DNA from: Oscarella lobularis
Taxonomy: Eukaryota > Porifera > Homoscleromorpha > Homosclerophorida > Oscarellidae
Direction: 5' to 3'
DNA length: 64,000 nucleotides
Assembly (NCBI RefSeq): GCF_947507565.1
Contig: NC_089193.1
Coordinates: forward strand, 62,001 to 126,000
Shown: piece after piece, positions 53,501 through 62,279 of the stretch
Position numbering within the stretch: position 1 is the first letter of the stretch
How the letters are laid out: each line of letters starts with the position of its first letter
The notes under the pieces: generated by a model
The model's database searches: none
What the model saw: the letters and a program-made list of their open reading frames with translations, nothing else
Told to the model about the DNA's origin: nothing
Position numbers and translations under genes: made by a program

Positions 53501-55781
53501 AGAGAGACCTCCAATACCTTTCGTATGGTATTAGAGAGACCTCCAATATCTGTCGTATGGTACTAGGGAGACCTCCAATATCTGTCGTATGGTATTAGAG
53601 AGACCTCCACTATCTGTCGTATGGTATTAGAGAGACCTCCAATATCTGTCGTATGTTACTAAGGAGACCTCAAGTATCTACCGTACGGTACTAGGAAGAC
53701 CTCCAATATCTGTCGTATGGTATTAGAGAAACCTCTAATATCTGTCGTATGGTACTAAGGAGACCACCCATATCTGTCGTATGGTATTAGAGAGACCTCC
53801 AATATCTGTCGTATGGTATTAGAAAGACATCCAATATCTGTCGTATGGTATTAGAGAGACCTCCAATATCTGTCGTATGGTACTAAGGAGACCTCCAATA
53901 TCTGTCGTATGGTACTAGAGAGACCTCCAATATCTGTCGTATGGTACTAAGGAGTCCTCCAATACCTGTCGTATGGTACTAGGGAGAACTCCAAAATCTG
54001 TCGTATGGTACTAGGGAGACCTCCAATATCTGTCGTATGCTATTAGAGAAACCTCTAATATCTGTCGTATGGTACTAGGGAGACCTCCAATATCTGTCGT
54101 ATGGTACTAAGGAGACCTCCAATATCTGTCGTATGGTACTAGGGAGACCTCCAATATCTGTCGTATGGTACTAAGGAGACCTCCAATATCTGTCGTATGG
54201 TACTAGGGAGACCTCCAATATCTGTCGTATGGTACTAAGGAGACCTCCAATATCTGTCGTATGGTACTAGGGAGACCTCCAATAAGTGTCGTATGGTATT
54301 AGAGAGACCTCCAATATCTGTCGTATGGTACTAGGGAGACCTCCAATAAGTGTCGTATGGTATTAGAGAGACCTCCAATATCTGTCGTATGGTATTAGAA
54401 AGACCTCCACTATCTGTCGTATGGTATTAGAGAGACCTCCAATATCTGTCGTATGGTATTAGAGAGACCTCCAATACCTTTCGTATGGTATTAGAGAGAC
54501 CTCCAATATCTGTCGTATGGTACTAGGGAGACCTCCAATATCTGTCGTATGGTATTAGAGAGACCTCCACTATCTGTCGTATGGTATTAGAGAGACCTCC
54601 AATATCTGTCGTATGGTACTAAGGAGACCTCAAGTATCTACCGTACGGTACTAGGAAGACCTCCAATATCTGTCGTATGGTATTAGAGAAACCTCTAATA
54701 TCTGTCGTATGGTACTAAGGAGACCACCCATATCTGTCGTATGGTATTAGAGAGACCTCCAATATCTGTCGTATGGTATTAGAAAGACATCCAATATCTG
54801 TCGTATGGTATTAGAGAGACCTCCAATATCTGTCGTATGGTACTAAGGAGACCTCCAATATCTGTCGTATGGTACTAGGGAGACCTCCAATATCTGTCGT
54901 ATGGTACTAAGGAGACTTCCAATATCTGTCGTATGGTACTAGGGAGACCTCCAATAAGTGTCGTATGGTATTAGAGAGACCTCCAATATCTGTCGTATGG
55001 TACTAGGGAGACCTCCAATATCTGTCGTATGGTATTAGAAAGACCTCCACTATCTGTGCTATGGTATTAGAGAGACCTCCAATATCTGTCGAATGGTACT
55101 AAGGAGACTTCAAATATCTTCCGCATGGTACTAGGGAGACCTCCAATATCTGTCGTATGGTATTAGAGTGACCTCCAATATCTGTCGTATGGTACTAAGG
55201 AGACCTCCAATATCTGTCGTATGGTATTAGAAAGACCTCCAATATCTGTCGTATGGTACTAGGGAGACCTCCAATATCTGTCGTATGGTATTAGAAAGAC
55301 CTCCACTATCTGTCGTATGGTATTAGAGAGACCTCCAATATCTGTCGTATGGTATTAGAGAGACCTCCAATACCTTTCGTATGGTATTAGAGAGACCTCC
55401 AATATCTGTCGTATGGTACTAGGGAGACTTCCAATATCTGTCGTATGGTATTAGAGAGACCTCCACTATCTGTCGTATGGTACTAGGGAGACCTCCAATA
55501 TCTGTCGTATGGTATTAGAGAGACCTCCACTATCTGTCGTATGGTATTAGAGAGACCTCCAATATCTGTCGTATGTTACTAAGGAGACCTCAAGTATCTA
55601 CCGTACGGTACTAGGAAGACCTCCAATATCTGTCGTATGGTACTAGGGAGACCTCCAATATCTGTCGTATGGTATTAGAGAGACCTCCACTATCTGTCGT
55701 ATGGTATTAGAGAGACCTCCAATATCTGTCGTATGTTACTAAGGAGACCTCAAGTATCTACCGTACGGTACTAGGAAGACC
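38551..55781 (+). repeat. Satellite H, homogenised part with 960-bp higher-order repeat
   Basis: The rare variant TACGGTACTAGGAAGACC appears at 38551, 40183, 41143, 42103, then 50708, 51668, 52628, 53684, 54644, 55604 and 55764. Most steps are exactly 960 bp, i.e. 30 units; others are 1632, 1056 and 160, also multiples of 32. Between about 44 and 47 kb a different block of 1472 bp (46 units) is duplicated, marked by TACGAGGGAGAACTCC at about 45211 and 46683. The exact register implies recent unequal exchange or replication slippage. Confidence 0.85.
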
Positions 55782-56350
55782 TCCAATATCTGTCGTATGG
55801 TACTAGGGAGAACTCCAATATCTGTCGTATGGTATTAGAGAAACCTCTAATATCTGTCGTATGGTACTAAGGAGACCACCCATATCTGTCGTATGGTACT
55901 AGGGAGACCTCCAATATCTGTCGTATGGTACTAAGGAGACCTCCAATATCTGTCGTATGGTACTAGGGAGACCTCCAATATCTGTCGTATGGTACTAAGG
56001 AGACCTCCAATATCTGTCGTATGGTACTAGGGAGACCTCCAATATCTGTCGTATGGTACTAAGGAGACCTCCAATATCTGTCGTATGGTACTAGGGAGAC
56101 CTCCAATAAGTGTCGTATGGTATTAGAGAGACCTCCAATATCTGTCGTATGGTACTAGGGAGACCTCCAATATCTGTCGTATGGTATTAGAAAGACCTCC
56201 ACTATCTGTGCTATGGTATTAGAGAGACCTCCAATATCTGTCGAATGGTACTAAGGAGACCTCAAATATCTTCCGCATGGTACTAGGGAGACCTCCAATA
56301 TCTGTCGTATGGTATTAGAGTGACCTCCAATATCTGTCGTATGGTACTAA

Positions 56351-57160
56351 CTTAGGCTAGGAGAGCGAAGGCGTTTCTTTGCTTTTTCGTTTTCGCGGCG
56401 CGCGGGTGATCTTTCTGCGTGATCGCGTGACTCTTGGGCATTTTCTTACCTTTTGCGCTGTTGCCGGCACTGCGAAATAGGCGTTGAGCTTCGTTTCTTC
56501 ATCGTTCTTCATATAGCAGCGAAGATCCCAACGAGGGGCCTCATCTCCATTCGAGTACCCCATTGGTGGCCCCACTTGCTAATGGTGCTAGCGCGCTGCG
56601 TTCTTCGTCTTCCTTTCGACGTCTTCTTTCCGCTTTGGTTCCGTTTATCGCTGCGCGTGATCACCTAATAGCACTGCGCGTGCTCATCGATAAAATCGCA
56701 GACAGCGAGGTTTTCTCCTTACGTTCTCAACGGCGGGTACGAAGAATGACTCGTTGGGACGTTTTCGCTACTCAGCGATCGATGTAGAACGACTTTCGGC
56801 GTTTCGAGCGACGATTTCGCTCTTTTCGCGATCGACACGCGCCTCAGCGAAGGATTTCGCATTCGTTCTCGTTACGTGCCGAAGATTTACACGCTGTACG
56901 TCGGAATTTATCGATAAAGGTGCCAATTCGACTTGTTTGTGTGCATTTTAGGACTGATTCGACGATTTTCGGCTGCTGTGTTCGTTAGACAAGCGCTTTG
57001 CATGACGACTTGAGGTAAGAACGGGCCACTCGCTCCATCACCACGTTAATCGTCCGTGTATAGATGCCCCCCTCATGAATTGATGAGTTTGTCGTGCCGT
57101 TGCTCACATGCTTTCGACGATTCTCTATTACATGCCATTATTTTTACAACGTAGTTGCAG
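56351..57160. other. CpG-rich unique stretch after the array; possible 5' region
   Basis: The array stops in mid-unit (GTATGGTACTAA) and unique sequence begins at once. Open frames of 65-74 codons occur on both strands but none matches a family I know. A consensus donor GAG|GTAAGA lies at about 57013-57018, followed by an acceptor TTGCAG at 57160, so a transcribed 5' exon is possible. I find none of the catalytic-domain exons expected upstream of the mannosidase segment. Confidence 0.4.
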
Positions 57161-57642
57161 GATGGGACAGCGAAGGTAATCACTGACACTTATTCTATTT
57201 GTATTCATTAATTTTTTGGCAGAAAAAGGTGCTATCAGTATCTACAGTTTCTTGAATTTTTCAGCATCATAACGCCGTCACGGGAACGGCAAAAGCTGCC
57301 GTTGTCATTGACTACGGAAACAAGTCAGTGCACACCATCAATTATCCAACTATATTTATTTATTTGTTATTTATTAGCTTATATCAGTGCGCTCAATGGA
57401 GCGCATAACGTTATCAAGCAATCAGCACAATTTCTTTTGGCTAAAGATAAGTCGTCCTTCCTAGACTCATTACATTTTGAAATGGTAAAATAGATAATCT
57501 CCTCCTTATATACGTAACTCTTCTCTTATCTTTTCTTAGGGGGACGCGTCGTCAGAGAGTATCTAGACTCTTTGCAAGAATCAAGAACAATTCAAATTTC
57601 GGAATCTCCACAGTACAAAGATATATTTTTAGAGTATATGAC

Positions 57643-57646
<4 letters not shown>

Positions 57647-57686
<40 letters not shown>
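57647..57686 (+). repeat. (TC)n microsatellite serving as an intron polypyrimidine tract
   Basis: About 19 TC dinucleotides end directly in the acceptor TAG at 57685-57687, before the exon encoding VYFYNSLEQ. The run therefore doubles as the polypyrimidine tract of this intron. Confidence 0.8.
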
Positions 57687-58127
57687 GAGCTGTCTACTTT
57701 TATAATTCATTGGAGCAAAAACGCAACCAAGTTCTTTGTCTTCAAATTTCCGATTTTCACGCTATTGTACCAAAGAAAGTAGAAGAATTCAATTTTTCGA
57801 CCTTAATTTTTGTTTAGGTATAATGTGAAAAAAATGAATCCTATTCAGAGTCAAGTCAATCTGGTTTGGACCACTCCAAATTCTGTATCAAGAAGAGATA
57901 AATACGAAGTAGAGCGCTAACTAATTAATTAGACATCTATGATTATTATTATCTATAGATTTGCTTTCCAGTTGAAGTTGCTGCCTTTGGATTTCAAGTC
58001 TATTATCTTACTAAAGATTCTGGTTACCTATGGAGAAGCAGTACACTCGTCCCTCCTCCACCGTTTCATATATACAAAGGGACAACGGACATTCAAAAAC
58101 CGTATAAGAATATCTTAGATGAATATT

Positions 58128-58137
58128 GTGAGAGTAG
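58128..58137 (+). other. 10-nt GT...AG frame break in the mannosidase segment
   Basis: GTGAGAGTAG interrupts the mannosidase frame. Leaving it out joins ILDEY to YLVHFRTEQGLIE, which matches the family pattern, and the next intron (58176-58233) then falls in phase. It starts GT and ends AG but is far too short for a normal intron. It may be the remnant of an eroded intron, or a coincidence at an indel or sequencing error. Confidence 0.4.
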
Positions 58138-58478
58138 ACCTGGTCCATTTTAGAACTGAGCAAGGACTAATTGAAGTAAAGGGGACAATGGACAATGAAT
58201 CAATTTTCTTCCATACATATTATTAACTTCTAGAAGCTCGTTAGACGAGAAAAGGATTCCGTTCACATTGGCATGCAATTTTTGACGTACGGGACGACAA
58301 AGGCTAAAGACCGAAGTGGCGCCTATCTCTTTCTTCCGGACGGACCAGCGAGAGTACGGCGGCGGCAGAAATAATTAATAAAGTAATAAATTAATAGAAG
58401 CTTGTATAGGCGGTTCAAGAAGATGCAACATCAATTCGTCTCTCAAGTGGAATCCTTGTTCGTATTTCTAGATTCTAG

Positions 58479-58806
58479 AGATAACCAAATATGGGGTACA
58501 GTACATTTAATGTCTTTAATTAATGAATTCGTCCCTCTTGAGTTGGACGGACGCTTTTCCTTACGCGAACCCGTGAGATTTCCATGCGGGCCACCGCCGA
58601 AGCGTGCGTCTAAGCGTGTCCAGATAGGGATCTGCTGTGACTTTTTGCAACGTTTGAGTTCCTTTTATTCCAGATCAAGCCAAGTACATATTCTGCAAGG
58701 GAATGGGCCTGGTGCCCCGTCCTTGCGCCACAGCCACTTCCGTACGTTCGACGCATAAATGACGAACTTTTGATGATTTTTTATTTTTATTTTGTCGGTC
58801 TCGTAG
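58479..58806. other. Between gene pieces; no secure exon
   Basis: An open plus-strand frame (58402-58758) overlaps the last mannosidase exon in another frame and shows no domain. I looked for the remaining mannosidase C-terminus and for an upstream partner of the UIM exon and found neither convincingly. Confidence 0.35.
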
Positions 58807-58914
58807 ATGAACGGTGGCGGATCGGAGGTGAAGCCGACTTTCACCGATTTGACGTCGACGGAAGACGGCGACGACGATCTCCAGAGAGCGATCGCATTGA
58901 GCCTTCAAGACGCC
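58807..58914 (+). CDS. Single UIM-encoding exon, USP25/USP28-like
   Basis: An exon of 36 codons lies between an acceptor (CTCGTAG) and a consensus donor GCC|GTAAGA. It encodes an acidic stretch followed by DDLQRAIALSLQDA, a classic ubiquitin-interacting motif (acidic residues, then A-x-x-x-S). The preceding DLT...DD pattern resembles the segment before the first UIM in the deubiquitinases USP25 and USP28. In those proteins a UBA-like region precedes and a USP catalytic domain follows; I find neither nearby. It is an exon fragment of such a gene or another UIM protein. ATG directly follows the acceptor, so an initiator role is possible. Confidence 0.5.
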
Positions 58915-59288
58915 GTAAGAAATGAGGGGGGTTAGAGATAGATAGATAGATACACGCTCCAACGTTAGGATTAGCAGTGCAGCATGTCTTAGTACACAAA
59001 CAGTCTTACTGATGAAAGTACTGACTGACTCAACTCTATGTCGTAGTGAATATTTTATTCGTTAGAAAGAGTTATTTATTTATTCTTTATGCGTAGAATC
59101 ATATTAGTGGAGCTCCTCTGTCTCGAGAAGCATGTTTGCGTTGACGGGACGAGTTTTTGGTTTTGTGGGGAGGGCGTCGCGGACACACCCTACGCATAGA
59201 TTAGTTTTTGATAAGACGGGAGCGCCTTTTCCCAGGAGGTTAGAGGTCTGTCTTCCACTGTGTGCATCCTCCTCTTTTCTGTTTTTAG
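58915..59288. other. Intron-like spacer with a GATA microsatellite
   Basis: Contains a short AGATAGATAGATAGATA run near 58936 and AT-rich sequence. I see no further UIM or USP catalytic exon, and no exon matching the RRM gene downstream. The end (CTGTTTTTAG) is a good acceptor for the next block. Confidence 0.4.
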
Positions 59289-59452
59289 GTCAAAGTGCTC
59301 TACGTTCGGAATCGTGTCGACCATTGAAGAGCAGATTCATCAGAAGTTCGTCGAATTCGGCAACCTGAAGAAAGTGAAAAAGATACGCGATTACGCCTTC
59401 GTTCATTATTCGACGCGCGAGGACGCCGTGGCGGCGAAAGAGTCCATGAACG
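59289..59452 (+). pseudogene. Lone RRM exon, A1CF/RBM46/RBM47 type, with frame break
   Basis: After a strong acceptor the exon reads VKVLYVRN, the typical opening of the third RRM in A1CF/RBM46/RBM47 and the related hnRNP Q/R proteins. It then loses frame: one extra base (or two missing) precedes VSTIEEQIHQKFVEFG and VKKIRDYAFVHYSTREDAV, which match the rest of the same RRM, including its RNP1-like octamer. It ends at donor AACG|GTAAAT. The REDAV and KKIRDYAFVH wording favours A1CF/RBM46/47 over hnRNP Q/R. The neighbouring exons of such a gene are not visible on either side. Pseudogene fragment or base-calling error cannot be separated here. Confidence 0.65.
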
Positions 59453-59680
59453 GTAAATAATCACGTGCACCTAAATCCGAATGTATTCCTGACGTCATCA
59501 TTTCCAGTGGATCATGGAGAGGCGCGCCGTTCTGAATCGCAGTGTCGACGTATTAATTTTAGAGGATTTACTTTTATAGTGCATGGTACCATTAGCGCAC
59601 GTGGGTCATTTTACGTGAATTGCAGCTCAACAACTAGGTAAGCATATGTATACCTTTTGTACAAAGGTTTTAGCGTCTTT

Positions 59681-59904
59681 TTTCTTAGGAGTTGGGGTCC
59701 TGGGCATGACCCAGTCATAAAAAACTGCTCACTACGGGGTCCTGAGCATGACCCCGTATCAGAAATCAAAAACTGCTCGTAGACAAAAGGGGAGAGACAG
59801 ATAATTTATTAAATAAATCTATAAAAATTGTACATACCCTCCCCTCATGCAAAGGCAGTTTTTGATGACGGGGTCTTGCCCAGGACCCCAGACCTAAAAA
59901 AAGA
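59681..59904. mobile_element. MITE-like element with about 45-bp terminal inverted repeats
   Basis: The left end, starting TTAGGAGTTGGGGTCCTGGG, is an imperfect inverted match to the right end, which read on the minus strand starts TTAGGTCTGGGGTCCTGGG; both continue through GACCC...GTCAT and AAAAACTGC. A second partial copy of the end lies inside (about 59735-59790). There is no open frame of note. Length near 224 bp with long inverted ends fits a non-autonomous DNA element or a foldback element. A target-site duplication is not clear. It sits just beyond the last cyclin B exon. Confidence 0.6.
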
Positions 59905-59974
59905 ACATTTAGCCAAATAGACAACAGCTATAAAAAATCAAATTCATCATAAGCTGGCAATCTTATGATTTTAC

Positions 59975-60855
59975 CTGTCCGGCCTTTGAATTTCGTCGGA
60001 GAAAGTGAAGTGGCAACGGCTTTCCGAGTTCGAATTTGAGAAGGCGCAACATCGTTCGCTCGGTTGCGCGAATCTGCGCTGCCGTGTACGCGTTGTCGAC
60101 GATAAAAACGAAATCTCGCAATTCGGGCGCGTAGATCTCCTCGTATTTCGAAGCGACGAGCATGGCAGTGACGCCGACGAGCTGAAGACGATTCTTGGCA
60201 ACGGCTTGAACCTAAAAAAGACCGATCGATCGATCGATCGCGCAAAGTGACAGAAAACGAAGTTTGGGGAAGAAAGACTACGGACTAACTACACGGCAAA
60301 GCGAACTTACGGCTAGATAGCGATCAAGAAGGCTTATGGCTGTGTAGAGGGTTTCTGGTAAGAGATGAAAGCGCTGGTGAACTTGGATGAGCCAATCGAC
60401 GACAATTGCGCGCATTTTGGCGTTGATGTCGCGCTGACTTGTCATGTAAGTCGACGGAACTGTGTACTTGACCTAAACGAAGGAGGGGCCCCCATTTCGA
60501 TTTCTTCGACTGTCGGCGCGAGAGCCTACCTCGAGTTCGCGCAGGTATTTGTAAATGTCGTTGACGTATTCGGAGCAGAGTTGCGGATTATCGGCGTCGT
60601 CTTCGTCGATGTTTTCGTCAAGGGGCGGGATCGGTTCTTCGTGCGAGCGCGACCTTTCCATTTCTTCTTCATCTGCTTCTTCTTTCAAGACGGATTGGGG
60701 TTTAGATATCGGCTGGAGCGATCTGATATGCGCTTTGCCAAAGCCGCGGCCCTTTAGATCGTTTGTTTCTAGCGAGGCATTTCGGTTAATTATGCGATTC
60801 TTACAGGCTCAATTGTTCTGTTTTGAATCTCTCCGAGTGTTTCACGGCGTAGCAT
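59975..60855 (-). CDS. Cyclin B, first four exons (C-terminus not found)
   Basis: The mitotic cyclin partner of CDK1. Minus-strand exons are 60855-60805 (17 codons), 60751-60530 (74), 60472-60311 (54) and 60211-59975 (79), all joined in phase 0 by GT-AG introns of about 53-99 bp. Residues 4-12 are RETLGEIQN, a perfect RxxLGxIxN destruction box for APC/C. The cyclin box follows, with MRAIVVDWL and later [10 protein letters not shown] and [19 protein letters not shown], typical of B1/B2. The start is the ATG beside the D-box; an upstream ATG frame would run into NOL6. The third intron carries a (GATC)n run at 60223-60241. After residue 224 a donor CAG|GTAAAA opens an intron, but no exon for the second cyclin fold appears before the MITE or further on. 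Confidence 0.85.
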
Positions 60856-60994
60856 GGTCGCTTTTGCTTGCCTAGGGACGAGATGAGGCAAGATGAGGGG
60901 TTTGAATCGACGTGCCGTTTGTACTGCGCTCACGGGTTCTACGGGATGCTCTTCTTCTCTAAAGCACCCGGACATATTTTGGACCACGCTCGAA
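60856..60994. promoter_or_regulatory. Short bidirectional region between cyclin B and NOL6
   Basis: Only 139 bp separate the two divergent start codons, so the genes probably share a promoter and 5' ends. TTTGAA at 60901-60906 matches the CHR element that confers G2/M expression on animal cyclin B promoters through MuvB/DREAM. A six-base match is weak evidence. No TATA box is seen. Confidence 0.45.
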
Positions 60995-61339
60995 ATGAAA
61001 CGATCGCGAGGCCAAGTCGACGCCAAAAGCGACGAAGTAATGTCAAAGAAACATTTTTGGAGACGAGATTGTTCACGCAGCTGGAGACGAAGAAAATGCC
61101 TCCCGCAAAAGAACCGAAACGCCTCGATCTACGAGCCACCGACCGCCGACGAGCTAAACGAGCTCAAAGAAACCGAAAACCTATTCAAATCCAATCTTTT
61201 CCGCTTGAAAATCAACGAACTGCTCCAAGAGACGAGCCTAAAGGAGCACGAAAGAAAACCGTACGAAATTCAGCTTCACAGCGTAAAAGCAGCACTGGAA
61301 GACATGTCTTCAGTCGAAAGAGGACGAAATTCCACGTGA
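60995..61339 (+). CDS. NOL6/Nrap (Utp22) N-terminal part only
   Basis: A nucleolar protein of the small-subunit processome, needed for pre-rRNA maturation. The 114-codon frame starts MKRSRG. After a basic stretch it carries YEPPTADELNELKETENLF and then LFRLKINELLQETSL, the conserved N-terminal helix region of NOL6, where the usual form is Y-x-P-P-T-x-x-E-L. The family is about 1,100 residues long; here a stop falls at 61337 and none of the nucleotidyltransferase-like domains follow. Skipping an 8-nt GT...AG string at about 61302-61309 would shift the frame and extend it to THLLW, before a GTAATC donor; this is speculative. An upstream ATG at 60893 is in frame but lies in the shared promoter, so I prefer 60995. 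Confidence 0.7.
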   Translation: MKRSRGQVDAKSDEVMSKKHFWRRDCSRSWRRRKCLPQKNRNASIYEPPTADELNELKETENLFKSNLFRLKINELLQETSLKEHERKPYEIQLHSVKAALEDMSSVERGRNST

Positions 61340-61344
61340 CTCAC

Positions 61345-61487
61345 CTACTCTGGTAATCATTCTCCGAAGAAATGCCATCGGCGGTCTCAACGCTAAAACA
61401 AAAGCTAACAAAACCTTAGAGACAAACTAATAAAAAAATTTTTACGTCTAGTCATTCGTTCATACCTGCAAGGCCTTCATGACCACA
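61345..61487 (-). CDS. Two candidate short exons, unidentified
   Basis: On the minus strand, 61487-61466 (22 nt) is flanked by TCCTCAG and CAG|GTATGA, and 61392-61345 (48 nt) by TTTTAG and TAG|GTGAGT. The splice signals are good and a joint open frame exists (ending RPPMAFLRRMITRV), but I recognise no protein and such short blocks can arise by chance. Confidence 0.22.
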
Positions 61488-61865
61488 CTGAGGATAAATC
61501 TAGATAACAGAATTAAAACAACTAGAGGATACTCATGAATTCAGGCCTATCTGATTCTCTGCTAGCTGACTACATGTATGTAGAGTTCAAGCAAAGCTCA
61601 AGTATGGCTTGCTAATCACTAGCATCTGACTCTACAGTAACATGCACGTTTACTCAAAACGCTACAACAACAGTAGTGCAAACTCTCTGACAAAAATGAC
61701 GAAGACAACGTCTATGGCTCTGCCTGGACCTCTCAATTAGAGCACGCGATGTTCCCACTTGCTAACGCAGCACTGGCACCACTGCAAGCGATTTTCCCAA
61801 TTCACAACTTGGGACTTGGGACTTGAAGCCAGCTACGAAATACCAGTCATGCAATTGTTGAACTT

Positions 61866-62150
61866 TTACCCCAGGCACACCGTTCGGACACGGATAGCAT
61901 ACAAGAGAGGAAGACACGCAGCGGAACTGCTTCGACATCGACGATAATATTCTACGAAACCTTCCAAGTGCAACTCTCGAACACGTTTCTCCAACGTCGG
62001 CAGCAACTGACGACAAAGTATATCTGCACACTGCTGAATGAGTATGCCAAGGAGGGCATGTCTCTCTATCTGACATGCTGATTCTCGTGAATCGTCGTCT
62101 GTCTCAAGCAACGACTGACTAGCGAAGGTTTGAAGCAGAGAGAGTGTCAT
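61866..62150 (-). CDS. Unidentified minus-strand frame, possible exon
   Basis: A 94-codon frame starting MTLSLLQTF includes a Leu/Arg-rich, probably helical stretch (ADILCRQLLPTLEKRVRELH, then FVEYYRRC). After about residue 85 a donor-like GTATGC could splice it onward to a block reading VQQLHDWYFVAGFKSQV. The composition looks protein-like and the strand is opposite to CPEB. I do not recognise a family. It may belong with the two short candidate exons at 61345-61487. Confidence 0.3.
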   Translation of the reverse strand: MTLSLLQTFASQSLLETDDDSRESACQIERHALLGILIQQCADILCRQLLPTLEKRVRELHLEGFVEYYRRCRSSSAACLPLLYAIRVRTVCLG

Positions 62151-62279
62151 ATCGTTGTTCTATTGGACGACGACGTGGTTAATTGGGATGCCGATCGGAT
62201 CGCCTATGATGGGAGAAGAATACGTAGAAAGTTCGTTCTGTAGGACTTTCTATAATATTAATTAACTCCATATACCGAG

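Larger units (their letters stand above)
18007..56350 (+). repeat. Satellite H: 38-kb array of a 32-bp unit
   Basis: Roughly 1,200 head-to-tail copies of a 32-bp unit, GTATGGTATTAGAGAGACC followed by TCCAATATCTGTC. Common variants are TACTAAGGAGACC, TACTAGGGAGACC and ATTAGAAAGACC. Orientation is the same throughout. The left half carries more substitutions and 33-35-bp units (for example GTATTGTATATTAGAG); the right half is much more uniform. The unit is not a multiple of three, so only short frames of up to about 100 codons occur. A pericentromeric or heterochromatic block is plausible but not shown by sequence alone. Confidence 0.97.
57161..58475 (+). pseudogene. Golgi alpha-mannosidase II-like segment, 5'-truncated
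   Basis: Exons read in one chain encode the middle and C-terminal part of a GH38 mannosidase (MAN2A family, Golgi N-glycan trimming). Probable exons are 57265-57323 (HHNAVTGTAKAAVVIDYGN), 57388-57484, 57560-57612, 57688-57778 (includes VYFYNSLEQKRNQV), 57849-57908, 57959-58127, 58138-58175, 58234-58353 (TYGTTKAKDRSGAYLFLPDG) and 58410 onward. The family motif HHDA(I/V)TGT, which carries a zinc-binding His, reads HHNAVTGT, so the following Asp is Asn. The N-terminal catalytic half (family length above 1,000 residues) is absent; the satellite begins about 0.9 kb upstream. The frame breaks at 58128-58137, and the 57778/57849 junction is uncertain. A 15-bp open block at 57161-57175 could be a micro-exon. 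Broken gene or gene fragment; the homology itself is strong. Confidence 0.75.

Noticed and set aside
18007-56350. CRISPR array, because of about 1,200 regular 32-bp repeats
   Set aside because: Units are directly adjacent with no unique spacers, and the surrounding genes are eukaryotic.
56357-56951. Four frames of 65-74 codons just right of the satellite
   Set aside because: No family similarity I recognise and no consistent splice structure; they overlap on both strands in a CpG-rich region.
58675-58962. 95-codon minus-strand frame
   Set aside because: It is antisense to the UIM exon, whose motif and splice sites are much stronger evidence.
59928-60250. Other-frame readings over cyclin B exon 4 on both strands
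   Set aside because: Shadows of the cyclin frame, which is unambiguous from its box motifs and in-phase introns.
60790-61026. Upstream start for cyclin B giving a longer N-terminus
   Set aside because: The extension overlaps the NOL6 start on the opposite strand and the shared promoter. The ATG at 60855 directly precedes the destruction box, which suits a B cyclin.
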